NCBI GenBank assembly: GCA_905235085.1 | Contig: CAJOKD010000010.1 | Location: forward strand, 49,900-113,899 | From: an uncultured Bacteroidales bacterium | GTDB lineage: Bacteria; Bacteroidota; Bacteroidia; Bacteroidales; UBA932 | Direction of reading: 5' to 3' | DNA: 64,000 nt | In this document: in pieces, positions 16,724 through 25,944 of the stretch | Layout of the letters: each line of letters begins with the position of its first letter | Numbering within the stretch: position 1 is the stretch's first letter | Notes under the pieces: generated by a model | What the model saw: the letters and a program-made list of their open reading frames with translations, nothing else | The model's database searches: none | What the model was told of the DNA's origin: nothing | Position numbers and translations under genes: made by a program

Positions 16724-17887
16724 ATGATTAATAATATGGAAATGAAAACCAAGATAAGGGAGAAATTCAAGACTCTCTTCGGCGGAGAAGGAGAAGTTTT
16801 CGCCTCTGCCGGCAGGATCAACCTCATCGGAGAACATACCGACTATAACGGCGGATATGTATTCCCAGGAGCCATCGACTGCGGAATAATGGCCGAAGTC
16901 AAGGTCAACGGGACCCAGAAGGTCAGGGCTTTTTCCCTCGACTATGATGAATATGTAGAATTCGGACTCAATGAAGAGGACAAGCCTCAGCAGCAGTGGG
17001 CCTGCTACATATTCGGTGTCTGCCGCGAGACCACGAAGCGTGGCGGCAAGGTCGAAGGATTCGACTGCGTATTCGCAGGAGACGTCCCTCTCGGAGCCGG
17101 CCTTTCCTCTTCGGCTGCCCTTGAAAGCACCTTCGCATTCGCAATCAACTACCTGTTCGGCAACAAGATCGACAAGTTCGACCTTGCCAAGATCGGCCAG
17201 AGTACGGAACACAACTACTGCGGCGTCAAGTGCGGAATAATGGACCAGTTCGCTTCCATATTCGGAAAGAAGGGCAACCTTATCCGCCTTAACTGCAAGA
17301 CTCTGGAATACAAGTATTTCCCTTTCGATCCTAAAGGCTACCATCTCGTCCTCGTTGATTCCTGCGTAAAACACGAGCTGGCTTCGTCGGCCTATAACAA
17401 GAGGCGCGAATCCTGTGAGAATGCGGCCAAGGCCATCAGCAAGAACCACCCGGACGTGGAATTCCTCAGCGATGCCAAGAGAGTGTGGCTTGACGAAGTA
17501 CGCGACGAGATTCCTGAAGAGGATTTCCTCAGGGCTGAATATGTGATCGGAGAGGTCCAGAGGGTGCTAGATGTCTGTGACGCTCTTGAAAGGGGCGACT
17601 ACGAGACCGTCGGCGAGATGATGTACCAGACCCACTTCGGAATGAGCAAGCTGTACGAAGTCAGCTGCGAGGAGCTGGACTTCCTCAACAAGCTGGCACG
17701 AAAATGCGATGTTACAGGCTCAAGGGTGATGGGAGGCGGCTTCGGTGGCTGCACGATCAACCTCGTGAAGGAGGAACTGTATGACGGCTTCATCGCCGCC
17801 GTCAAGGAGCTGTTCCCGGCCAAGTTCGGGCACGATCCTAAGTTCTATGATGTCGTCATCAGCGACGGCGCCAGGAAGGTCGAATAA
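16724..17887 (+). CDS. galK: Galactokinase
   Basis: 387 residues, the standard GHMP-kinase length. It phosphorylates alpha-D-galactose to galactose-1-phosphate in the Leloir pathway. Motif 1 is GRINLIGEHTDYNGGYVFPG (galactose binding), motif 2 PLGAGLSSSAALE (phosphate loop) and motif 3 VMGGGFGGCTINLV. The catalytic Asp lies in CGIMDQFASIFG. The start at 16724 is the first ATG after the -7 box, with in-frame ATGs at 16736 and 16742 as alternatives. No galT is next to it; galM lies elsewhere in the window. Confidence 0.96.
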   Translation: MINNMEMKTKIREKFKTLFGGEGEVFASAGRINLIGEHTDYNGGYVFPGAIDCGIMAEVKVNGTQKVRAFSLDYDEYVEFGLNEEDKPQQQWACYIFGVCRETTKRGGKVEGFDCVFAGDVPLGAGLSSSAALESTFAFAINYLFGNKIDKFDLAKIGQSTEHNYCGVKCGIMDQFASIFGKKGNLIRLNCKTLEYKYFPFDPKGYHLVLVDSCVKHELASSAYNKRRESCENAAKAISKNHPDVEFLSDAKRVWLDEVRDEIPEEDFLRAEYVIGEVQRVLDVCDALERGDYETVGEMMYQTHFGMSKLYEVSCEELDFLNKLARKCDVTGSRVMGGGFGGCTINLVKEELYDGFIAAVKELFPAKFGHDPKFYDVVISDGARKVE

Positions 17888-17917
17888 GAGGCTTCACAAC
17901 ACAACTTAATACGACAC

Positions 17918-17947
17918 GGGCCGCACGGGATTGTTCCCCTGCGGCCC
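17918..17947 (+). terminator. Probable hairpin terminator after galK
   Basis: A GGGCCGC arm (17918-17924) pairs with GCGGCCC (17941-17947), 30 bases after the galK stop. The U-tract is poor (TAATTG), so efficiency is doubtful. Confidence 0.45.
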
Positions 17948-17980
17948 TAATTGCTTATCTACTTGCGTAAGCATCCCCTA

Positions 17981-18664
17981 CTAGCGGTAGGATTGTTTTG
18001 CTTGTTCTATTTCTTTGAGCCATTTCTCTAATGTATAACTCTTTGCAAGACCTTTAGTGTTGCTTAAATTAAACACACCATCATCAAAAACAATGCTTAT
18101 GGTTTTTCCATCTGAAGTTTCCAAAGAGCCGCCTTCTGCAATAAATTTACCTTGAATCCTACTTCCTATCTTTGAATATTCAACCGTAATGGTTAATGGC
18201 ACACAAACACTATTGCATTCTTTCCCATTAATGACAAACGGCGAATTAGAAGTGAAACACGCAAAAGAAGAGTATTTGCTTGTGGTATATTTCTCGTTTA
18301 ATGCTATGTCTTGATAAGGAAAAAACAGCCATATTTCCGGTATATGGATATCAACTCTTCCAAGAGATGTCATAAATGGTGAATGAATAATAATAAAATC
18401 GTCCTTGCCAATTTCTACACTGTTCCAACCAATATATGGTTCTGTCGACATCAAATGGATTGCGGTATACTGTATATATCTAGCTCCATTCCAATAAAAT
18501 CCTAGCATTGAAAGATTCTCATTCCTTGTCTCAGAATAAGGATTTGCATCCCTATTATTAACATTTGTATCCTCCCCTGGTTTCTCACAGGAAGAAGAAC
18601 AAAACAGCACGGCTGTAATTGCAACAATTGCAATCCTAAACAAGTATTTATATGTTGATTTCAT
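17981..18664 (-). CDS. Unrecognised lipoprotein in low-G+C island
   Basis: 227 residues with a lipoprotein-type signal (VLFCSSSC, Cys27), followed by a polar, beta-rich body. I do not recognise the family. The DNA is clearly more AT-rich than its neighbours and codon use shifts to A/T-ending codons. It lies 29 bases downstream of the large alpha/beta hydrolase on the same strand and shares its composition, so the two were probably acquired together. Confidence 0.65.
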   Translation of the reverse strand: MKSTYKYLFRIAIVAITAVLFCSSSCEKPGEDTNVNNRDANPYSETRNENLSMLGFYWNGARYIQYTAIHLMSTEPYIGWNSVEIGKDDFIIIHSPFMTSLGRVDIHIPEIWLFFPYQDIALNEKYTTSKYSSFACFTSNSPFVINGKECNSVCVPLTITVEYSKIGSRIQGKFIAEGGSLETSDGKTISIVFDDGVFNLSNTKGLAKSYTLEKWLKEIEQAKQSYR

Positions 18665-18693
18665 TTGTAAGAATGTTTGAGTGTTAAGAATGT

Positions 18694-21552
18694 TTATTCC
18701 GAAACATCTCCAGTTCCTTCCGGCTGAATAATGGTCGGTGGAATCCGACAGAAGACGGAATATGTAGGAGACACTTGATTCCGGTATGAGACGTAAAAAT
18801 ACACCATCCTCGCTGATGCATTCTCCGGGAAGTAACAGAAAAAGTCAAGCCAACGATTGTGCGGAGAATATGGACGAGTTGTCCATGTGATAGAGTCATT
18901 CGTGTTCGACTTTATTCCCCAATGGCAGGTCATCAGAGGTCTGAAAATAGCTTCTACAGATGTTGACTCTCGCGCTTGAACAGTATAACTGCCGCTATAT
19001 CCTCCATCAAAAGAAGGATTGGCAACCTGTGTCATTGTATATGTAGGAAACCCAGGGAAAGGGGTGTCTTCCATAGAGAAGTCTCTTGAAAGCCTCAGAT
19101 GGCCGCCCTCGACATCAATATCCGCATATGCCGTGGTAGTGCCTCCATTAACAAGGTTAACAACTCCGGTTGTAGGATTGATCGTCGCGACCGTTGTATC
19201 TGCCACAGACCATCTTACAAATACTGTTGTATCATTCAGAGTAAACCCCAGGCCGGAAATGAGGGTGTCAAGGGTGGGTTCTATAAACAATGAAGATGCC
19301 CGGTCTATCCATCTGATATCAACCGAATTTAGATGGGTATGGTAAGACGCAGTATCCCGAACAAATTTGTAGCCATCAAAAGGAATCTTGTCCATGTCTA
19401 TGCCAACGGATGTAAAATCTATGGACCAGTCTGCTCGCGACAAGTTAGTTCTTATTCTTTTGTATGCCAAGGAACTTACCGACGGAACGAACAAGAATCT
19501 ATTGTTTATGTATGCATCAAGGAAATAACCGCCCAAGAAAGCATTACCAGGATTTATGTTTTTTACGATAGCCGAATCTCGTAATTCATAAAAAGAACCA
19601 GCATCGCTTTCATACACCAGAGAAACCGGAGGAGCATCAAAGGAGTCGGTCTTGACTGTTACTTCGCCTTTTAACAATCCGCGATATTTCTTCCAGCTTA
19701 ATGTGTAATCATAAACCTCCTGCGTTGCCTGATAGTTCGGATATACATTGAATTGTATCCTTGGACCGGAAAAGAGCATAAACGTCCCCGCTACACCGGC
19801 AATTAAACTCATAATTCTATGATTATGACCATATAGAAATGCCGAAAGAGCTCCTCCCACAATCGGTGCGATCAGCCCGCCATATGCCCCGCAGTCAATA
19901 TTCAGGAGTGTATTCAGGTTATTGGAGTATGTATTAAGGCCTCCATTTGAAATGGTCAGGTTCATAATTCCCTGACCGGCATCTCCTTGAGGGAACCCAA
20001 TCGTATTCAACACTGTCTGGAAGTCATTATACATCTGCGAATCATATACCTTTTCTGGAGAGATATAATGCATCAGCATCTGTCTGACTGAAGGAGCTTC
20101 TCGAAGATTATATAATTCGCTTATATAGGTTTCAACATTCGGAGTTATAACCTCTACGTTAAAAATCCAATCAATAAACTTGAGTAAATCACAGAACAGG
20201 GTAGTATTTGTCACTTCTAATTCCCCAAGCCAATATTGCAAGGCATAAACATATCCCATAGGAACATTGACGCCATAATGCGGCGAGTCATCACTGACAT
20301 ACACTTTTACGTCATGTGGAATTCCTGCCTGCTCCATCTTTCGAAGGGCGTATCGGGCTATCAATCCTCCCATGCTCTGACCTATAAGAATGTTTTTCTC
20401 TGTGCTGGTCTTATTTGTATTGACCCAGTCTATCACCTTCCTGAGAATCTCCGCATTCGACTGGATGGGTGCATAACTGTTCTTCCAGTCAATATAAACT
20501 ATATCATAATCCAAAAAACTATTATTTACAAGGGAATCTATTTCCCGTATTGTGCAGAAGCCCCGTCCAGTACCATCTGTGTCCATAATCCGATCCGGAT
20601 CAGAAAAGGGTTCGAAACCTTCGGCGAAGATCAACGGTTTGACAAGGTTAGTATGTCCGCTTGCATATTTGATGCTCATAACCGCATCGACCGTTTTAGT
20701 ATAACCGAGGATGGTTGAATCACAAGTAAATGTCTGCTCGTAATCGGGAGTTATGGTACTGGCTGTAGAAGTGGAAGTAGAAAGGACGTTAACGAAACTA
20801 TGCGTTTCCAACACAGCGTTATTTGACAACGTGATCCTCAGTTTCAACTCAACGGGATTCTGTGGTGATGAATAAGTGATATGGACATTGCTTCCTAGGG
20901 GTATTTCTCTGAAACCATTATTGTCACCGGCATTAAACTGAAGGGTTTTTATGGTATCATTAGTAAAAGTAAGATTGTTCCGGAAAGAATATGTGATACT
21001 CCCGCCACTTACGTTCATGTATGGAGAAAAAGCAACTACATACTTATCGTCATAAGGATTGACCCAATTCCCTCCTGTATCGTACGCATCGAATATTTGA
21101 TTGTCGGCTTCTACCAACAGATGATTGGCTAATGCAAAGTCATTTGTGTGATTGTATTTGTACACAACCACTCCGACAGGGTTGATCCCGTTTCCCAGAT
21201 TCTGCGACATTAGTTCGGTTAAGTCTGACGGTATGTCCATATCTGCTCGCACCTTGGATGAGGCTAGGCCAGAAAGGATACCATTAAGAGTCTGGAAGTT
21301 CACAAAGTTCGTGTCACACAAGGTAGAAACCCCGTTGAAGGCATCCAGATTCACGGGAGTCTCTCCGAAGTCCTCAAGAATCCCAGTAGGGACTAAATTC
21401 AGGTTCATCTTCATTATGGTGGTATCCAGTAGCGGAAGCCTAGGCCGGAGAGGAGGTGGATTGAAAGCTAACAGGGTGTTTGTCAGCAGAACTGTCAACA
21501 ACGTAGTAAGCACCCTTGTAATCACGAAATGCGCGTGATGATCTGTTTTCAT
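18694..21552 (-). CDS. Large secreted alpha/beta-hydrolase (lipase/esterase-like) with Ig-like domain
   Basis: 952 residues. There is an N-terminal hydrophobic signal (about 11-30). Residues ~60-300 are beta-rich and unrecognised. An alpha/beta hydrolase region starts near 300 (KPLIFAEGFEP), with the nucleophile elbow GQSMGG (391-396, Ser393) and DDSPHYGVNVPMG following. It is interrupted by a ~200-residue insert, and a possible catalytic His lies in SYHTHLNS. A Big_2-like Ig segment (WSVADTTVATINPTTGVVNL) follows, then an unassigned C-terminal region. An extracellular esterase or lipase is inferred. The gene is low in G+C and looks horizontally acquired. Confidence 0.7.
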   Translation of the reverse strand: MKTDHHAHFVITRVLTTLLTVLLTNTLLAFNPPPLRPRLPLLDTTIMKMNLNLVPTGILEDFGETPVNLDAFNGVSTLCDTNFVNFQTLNGILSGLASSKVRADMDIPSDLTELMSQNLGNGINPVGVVVYKYNHTNDFALANHLLVEADNQIFDAYDTGGNWVNPYDDKYVVAFSPYMNVSGGSITYSFRNNLTFTNDTIKTLQFNAGDNNGFREIPLGSNVHITYSSPQNPVELKLRITLSNNAVLETHSFVNVLSTSTSTASTITPDYEQTFTCDSTILGYTKTVDAVMSIKYASGHTNLVKPLIFAEGFEPFSDPDRIMDTDGTGRGFCTIREIDSLVNNSFLDYDIVYIDWKNSYAPIQSNAEILRKVIDWVNTNKTSTEKNILIGQSMGGLIARYALRKMEQAGIPHDVKVYVSDDSPHYGVNVPMGYVYALQYWLGELEVTNTTLFCDLLKFIDWIFNVEVITPNVETYISELYNLREAPSVRQMLMHYISPEKVYDSQMYNDFQTVLNTIGFPQGDAGQGIMNLTISNGGLNTYSNNLNTLLNIDCGAYGGLIAPIVGGALSAFLYGHNHRIMSLIAGVAGTFMLFSGPRIQFNVYPNYQATQEVYDYTLSWKKYRGLLKGEVTVKTDSFDAPPVSLVYESDAGSFYELRDSAIVKNINPGNAFLGGYFLDAYINNRFLFVPSVSSLAYKRIRTNLSRADWSIDFTSVGIDMDKIPFDGYKFVRDTASYHTHLNSVDIRWIDRASSLFIEPTLDTLISGLGFTLNDTTVFVRWSVADTTVATINPTTGVVNLVNGGTTTAYADIDVEGGHLRLSRDFSMEDTPFPGFPTYTMTQVANPSFDGGYSGSYTVQARESTSVEAIFRPLMTCHWGIKSNTNDSITWTTRPYSPHNRWLDFFCYFPENASARMVYFYVSYRNQVSPTYSVFCRIPPTIIQPEGTGDVSE

Positions 21553-21686
21553 AATTGGTTTAATTGGTTTATAAAACGTTTAAATATAGTAATATTTTTT
21601 AATTTGCAACTCCTCTGTTAAACAAATTGTTTTCTATGTCTTTCTTTTTCATAATTATTTACCGAGGGGAACCTTCCGGAAAACGA

Positions 21687-21718
21687 AATAAGGCGGCTGT
21701 TTTTTCAGCCGCCTTATT
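21687..21718 (-). terminator. Intrinsic terminator of the ppiD operon
   Basis: A perfect 13-bp stem (AATAAGGCGGCTG / CAGCCGCCTTATT) with a 6-base loop lies 20 bases downstream of the PpiD stop, followed on the minus strand by TCGTTTTCC. The spacer from 21553 to 21686 is AT-rich and holds no gene that I can see. Confidence 0.8.
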
Positions 21719-21738
21719 GATTCACAATAGGTTCCCTG

Positions 21739-23835
21739 CTAGAAGAAGCGGGCCCTGTTGTCCTTGACGTCAGCGTCCAGCATCATAACCGGAAGGATCA
21801 TCTGGGACATATAGCTTGCCATCTGGTCTGCGTTGGCCTTGGCATCATCCTCGGTATAGAAAGCACCAGTGTCCCGGCTGTTCACCTTGAACACGTAGGT
21901 GCCGATCATTCCGGCAACCGGACCGCAGATCTTGCCCTCCGGAGCAACGGATACGGCACCGATGAACTTAGGGTCGAGTCCCTGGCCGTTAAGCGAAGCG
22001 AACCTGACATCGACGTCGGAGCTGACGGAAGTGTTCAGCTTGTCTGCGATTTCCTGGAGGTCGTCCATTCCCTTTATCTGCTCTGCAACATCTGCGGCTG
22101 CCTTTTCGGCTGCCTTCTGGGCGAAGAGCTGCTGGCGGATGACGTCCTTGGTTTCATCAAGCGTAGCTATTCCATCCTTGTGGATACCGGTAACGGTAGC
22201 GATGAAGAAATAGTTGTTGTTGACCGTGATGATGTCGGAAACCTTGCCAACCTTGTTGTCGAATACCCACCTGGTGACTTCCTTGGCCTGGTTGATGGTA
22301 CCATAGGTATCATTGCTTTCCTGGACGGCAGTCATAGGGTGTGAATAGACACCGAGAGTATCGACCGCGGCCTTGTAGTTCTTATAGTCGCCGGAAGCGA
22401 GCTTGGCGAACTTGCTGGCCTTTGCATAGTAATCATTGAATGTCTCGTTGCTTGAAAGGGCGGTCTTCTGGAGGATTGCAACCTGCTTCTTGGTGATAGG
22501 GGCGGTCCTCTTGGTTACCTCGACGATATGGGTGCCGTACTGGGTCTTGAGAACGAAAGGCTTGCCTACCTGGGCGGTGAGTGCAGGCTCGAAACCAGGG
22601 ATCATATAGCTCTGGGTCAACCAGCCGATATTGCCCTGTCCGCCGTCTGCAGCGCTCTGGGTGTCGGCAGATACGGAAGTCGCAACATTGGAGAAGCTTT
22701 CTCCCTTCTGGAGGACTGCGAGGACACTGTCGATCTTCTCCTGGCGCTCGGTAGCGCTGAAGAGGATGTGCCTTACGTAGATTGAATCAGGAACCTGTGC
22801 GGTTGCCATTATCCTGCCAGCATAGAATACATTCTCGTTGTCGGAAACGACTGGAGATGTGCCCGTTGCGTTGGAGAAGACGAACTCGTCGAGATCAGGG
22901 TTGACGGTGTTGAGTTCTCCCTGGCGGTACCAATACTCGCTGAGCGGTTTCTCGGAATTCCTTGCAAGGAAGGTCTTTACCGCATCGGTAGTGGAGAATT
23001 CGTCATAGACGCTGTTCATTGCCTCCTTCGTAGCTTCGATGTCGGCAGCGGAAGGAGTGACCTCATAGACTACATACTCCATATCCCTGGATGCATTCTG
23101 GCGGTACAGTTTCTTGTGGTCGTTGTAATACTTCTGGACCTCTTCGTTGCTGACCGTGATGGTGGTATCCTGTGCCAAAACAGAAGGTACAAGGACGAAG
23201 TCTACGTTGGCGGTGTTGTTATTGTCGGCAATAGCCCTCTTGAGCATCAGCGGGTTCTGGAAGTTGCTGGCTGCGAAAAGGGAACCGTACTTGGCATAGA
23301 ACTGCTGGGTGAAAACGGTATTCTGGATATAGTCCCAGTATATCTTCAGGCGGCCCGTGTTGTCGTTCTGGACAGCGTTGATGATATTCTGGAGGGCGGT
23401 CTTGCTGAAGTTGCCGTTCTCATCCTGGAAAACAGGGTTCTGGGCAAGCACAGGGGAAACCATATCTCCTGCGAGGAGCTCCTTGAGTTCTTCCTCTCCT
23501 ACCTTGATTCCGGCGTCTCCGGCCTTCTTGGTGAACAGATACTTGTCCACGAGGCTCTGCCAAGCGGCACTGCGGATCTGCTGTTGCTGCTGTTCGCTCT
23601 GGGCAGAATTGCCGGTAACCATCTCGTTCACAACAGTGAACCTGTCGATATCCTGCTGGAAGTCGGTGTAAGAGACTGCTTTTCCGTTGATTTCACCTAC
23701 ATTGTTCCTTGAAGACATCATATTGAATGCGGACTCGAGTGTGCCCGGATCAATGATGAATGACAGAAGGGCCAGTGCAATGATGATGGACACTGCAAGG
23801 CCGGCCTTGTCGCGAGTTTTTTGAAGAATCGCCAT
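21739..23835 (-). CDS. ppiD: PpiD-like membrane-anchored periplasmic peptidyl-prolyl isomerase/chaperone
   Basis: 698 residues. One N-terminal membrane anchor (AGLAVSIIIALALLSFIID) follows a short cytoplasmic start. The SurA-type chaperone region covers about residues 35-250. The parvulin/rotamase domain is around 345-465, with IYVRHILFSA, GGQGNIGWLTQSYMIPGFE and YGTHIVEVTKR. A second, degenerate PPIase-like region precedes the C terminus. It helps fold outer-membrane and secreted proteins at the inner membrane. It is the last gene of the coaX-porin-TPR-lptC series, 73 bases after lptC, and ends at a strong terminator. Confidence 0.93.
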   Translation of the reverse strand: MAILQKTRDKAGLAVSIIIALALLSFIIDPGTLESAFNMMSSRNNVGEINGKAVSYTDFQQDIDRFTVVNEMVTGNSAQSEQQQQQIRSAAWQSLVDKYLFTKKAGDAGIKVGEEELKELLAGDMVSPVLAQNPVFQDENGNFSKTALQNIINAVQNDNTGRLKIYWDYIQNTVFTQQFYAKYGSLFAASNFQNPLMLKRAIADNNNTANVDFVLVPSVLAQDTTITVSNEEVQKYYNDHKKLYRQNASRDMEYVVYEVTPSAADIEATKEAMNSVYDEFSTTDAVKTFLARNSEKPLSEYWYRQGELNTVNPDLDEFVFSNATGTSPVVSDNENVFYAGRIMATAQVPDSIYVRHILFSATERQEKIDSVLAVLQKGESFSNVATSVSADTQSAADGGQGNIGWLTQSYMIPGFEPALTAQVGKPFVLKTQYGTHIVEVTKRTAPITKKQVAILQKTALSSNETFNDYYAKASKFAKLASGDYKNYKAAVDTLGVYSHPMTAVQESNDTYGTINQAKEVTRWVFDNKVGKVSDIITVNNNYFFIATVTGIHKDGIATLDETKDVIRQQLFAQKAAEKAAADVAEQIKGMDDLQEIADKLNTSVSSDVDVRFASLNGQGLDPKFIGAVSVAPEGKICGPVAGMIGTYVFKVNSRDTGAFYTEDDAKANADQMASYMSQMILPVMMLDADVKDNRARFF

Positions 23836-23908
23836 TGTTTATATTGTTTTAAATTTCAAACAACTTGATATTGGGGTGCGAAGATAGTGATTTTTAATCA
23901 ATTTCCTA

Positions 23909-24538
23909 TTATTTTTTAAGCAAAGGGCCTATAAAGTTGACCGAATCGATGATTACACGCGTCGTATCTTCAATCACATAGACATAGCTGTTGAACGGGC
24001 GGTAGATAATGGCATTCCTGGCCATTTCGTCCGATCTCATCCCATATCCTTGCATAAAATCGTCCTTGTTGAACATCCTGACGTAGCAATCTGTGTATAT
24101 CTCTTTCTTAGCCTGGTCCCAGTACAGGGTGTCCGTTTCCATCGTCTGCTGCTTCAGTACATTCTGGACTATGACGTTGCCGAATGCCGACCATTGCTCG
24201 ATATTGTGCTTCTTGCTCTTGAAGTGTCTGGCGTTGTTGGAGTGAAGCACCGTTTCAAGCACATCGCCGTCGGTATATGCAAACACGTGGAGACCCTTCG
24301 GGAACAACTCGTAGGAACAGGTATCGTTGTCGTACCTTTCCATAATGTCGGCCTCTACCCTCATCTGCAGGTTGCCGGTCTTGGTCTGGACGACGAACAT
24401 ACTGTCCACCGTCTGTACCGGTGTCTCTGCAAGGTCGAGATTGTCTGCCTCGGAAAGTTTCCCTTTGCAGGAATATACGACGAAAGCAACCGCAGTCGCG
24501 GTTGCAATCATCATAATGCTATGTAATTTTCGTTTCAA
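23909..24538 (-). CDS. lptC: LPS export protein LptC
   Basis: 209 residues with a lipoprotein-like signal (VVYSC, Cys24). The beta-jellyroll LptC pattern is visible: a first strand pair around TKTGNLQMRVEADIMERYD, then LHSNNARHFKSKKHNIEQWS and GNVIVQNVLKQQTMETDTLYWDQ, typical of LptC/OstA domains. It passes lipopolysaccharide from LptBFG to LptA. Bacteroidota usually have this gene between the TPR protein and the PpiD gene, as here. Confidence 0.9.
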   Translation of the reverse strand: MKRKLHSIMMIATATAVAFVVYSCKGKLSEADNLDLAETPVQTVDSMFVVQTKTGNLQMRVEADIMERYDNDTCSYELFPKGLHVFAYTDGDVLETVLHSNNARHFKSKKHNIEQWSAFGNVIVQNVLKQQTMETDTLYWDQAKKEIYTDCYVRMFNKDDFMQGYGMRSDEMARNAIIYRPFNSYVYVIEDTTRVIIDSVNFIGPLLKK

Positions 24539-24559
24539 GGCCTTGGCCTCTGGAATTCA

Positions 24560-25909
24560 TTACCTTGTCCTGACGGTCGTGGTTGCGTGCATTCCTCCGC
24601 AGTTGACGGTATAGGACTGTCCGTCCACGATGTCATACATAAAGGCGTCTGCCTTTGCAGGGAAGCTGGCTGAATACCTTCCGATCAAGGCGTTGCACTC
24701 GCCTGCAAGAGAAGGATCGGCTGCCTTTGCCCTCTGCAGGTAATCGACTGCCACCCAAAGGTTCGCCCTTGAGGTAACCTCGTCGCCACCGCAACGGGTC
24801 GATGCCCAGATGGTGCCGGTGATGTAATATGCCCTGCCATGATAGCTGGAATCAAGGTCGGCTGCCTTGTTTGCATAAGAGGATGCCTTGGCGGTCATTC
24901 CCTTCTTCACGCAAACGTTGGATGCTTCCATATTATACTTGGCCTTGGTGATGTTGTCGACATCGTCGAAGCTGCAGGCCTCTTCGATGTATTTCAACGC
25001 TGCATCAGTGTTGCCCTGGGCAAGGTTGAGCCTGTAAAGGCTGTATGCGGTCTTTGCTGTAGGTTCGTTCCTGTAAAGGGCTGTAGCGGCCTTGAGATAC
25101 AGGTCGTTGTTCTGGCAACCGTCCACGGTGTTGAGCATACCGACGATCTTTGCGTTGAGCGCCATATCGGTAGGGTTCGCCTCGTAACGAGGGGTGAACA
25201 GACCGAGAAGGTCCTCGCAGCTTGCGATCTTGCTGTCGATGTAGGTCAGGTCAAGTCCGTTCCTGGCCTCGGCGATCTTCTTGATGTCATCCTTGTCGAT
25301 GCCCTTGGCAACGAGGGTTACGCTGTCGGTGGCGGCAGCCTTGTCAAGGAGCTCTACGGAAGCCTCGTAGATATCCAGAACCTTCTCGACGTCGAGTTTG
25401 CCTTCATTCTTGAGGGCGACTGCGGCGTTGAAGTAAGGAACGTATGATGCGAAGTTCGTAAGTTCCTGGTTCTCCTGGATGATCTTCCCGATCTCATCGA
25501 AGACGAACTGGTTGTCCTTCAGCTTATACTGGACGATATACCTAGCCTTGTTGTTGAGTGCCTTCACGGCATTCTTCGGATAAGTAGCCGCCCTCTGGTC
25601 CTGAAGGACAAGAAGAGAATCGATGATGGCATTGCGGAGAGCAACGTCCTTGGTCTTGGCAATCTGCCTGGTGAGGAGAGTAGAGCCTTTGATCAGCATA
25701 TTCTCGCTCGCGGTCGTAGGGCAGATAGCATATGCCTTCCTCCAGTTAGGAAGTGCATCATCATAATTCTTCTGCTTGTAATAATCATCGTAGAAGGAAA
25801 GATACTTCTTGCACTCATCCGCGTTCGGACCATACTTGTCCTGGGCGGAAAGCTTGATCCCGGAGAATGAGACAGCAAGTGTCAACAGAGCTAGTACAAT
25901 CTTTTTCAT
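24560..25909 (-). CDS. Exported tetratricopeptide-repeat protein
   Basis: About 449 residues from the ATG at 25909 (another ATG lies at 25915; the longer frame needs TTG). There is a signal peptide ending around LSAQ. The body is helical with TPR-like pairs, e.g. KYLSFYDDYYKQKNYDDALP, YRLNLAQGNTDAALKYIEEA and ASSYANKAADLDSSYHGRAY. This gene is regularly found between the FadL-like porin and lptC in Bacteroidales. It probably assembles an envelope complex. No enzyme motif is seen. Confidence 0.85.
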   Translation of the reverse strand: MKKIVLALLTLAVSFSGIKLSAQDKYGPNADECKKYLSFYDDYYKQKNYDDALPNWRKAYAICPTTASENMLIKGSTLLTRQIAKTKDVALRNAIIDSLLVLQDQRAATYPKNAVKALNNKARYIVQYKLKDNQFVFDEIGKIIQENQELTNFASYVPYFNAAVALKNEGKLDVEKVLDIYEASVELLDKAAATDSVTLVAKGIDKDDIKKIAEARNGLDLTYIDSKIASCEDLLGLFTPRYEANPTDMALNAKIVGMLNTVDGCQNNDLYLKAATALYRNEPTAKTAYSLYRLNLAQGNTDAALKYIEEACSFDDVDNITKAKYNMEASNVCVKKGMTAKASSYANKAADLDSSYHGRAYYITGTIWASTRCGGDEVTSRANLWVAVDYLQRAKAADPSLAGECNALIGRYSASFPAKADAFMYDIVDGQSYTVNCGGMHATTTVRTR

Positions 25910-25944
25910 GGTCATTCGTGTTTTCAATTTCAAGCAAATTCAAG

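Noticed and set aside
17981..21650. Integrated phage or transposon as the source of the low-G+C island
   Set aside because: No integrase, transposase, terminal repeats or phage genes can be seen between galK and ppiD; only two cargo-like genes are present.
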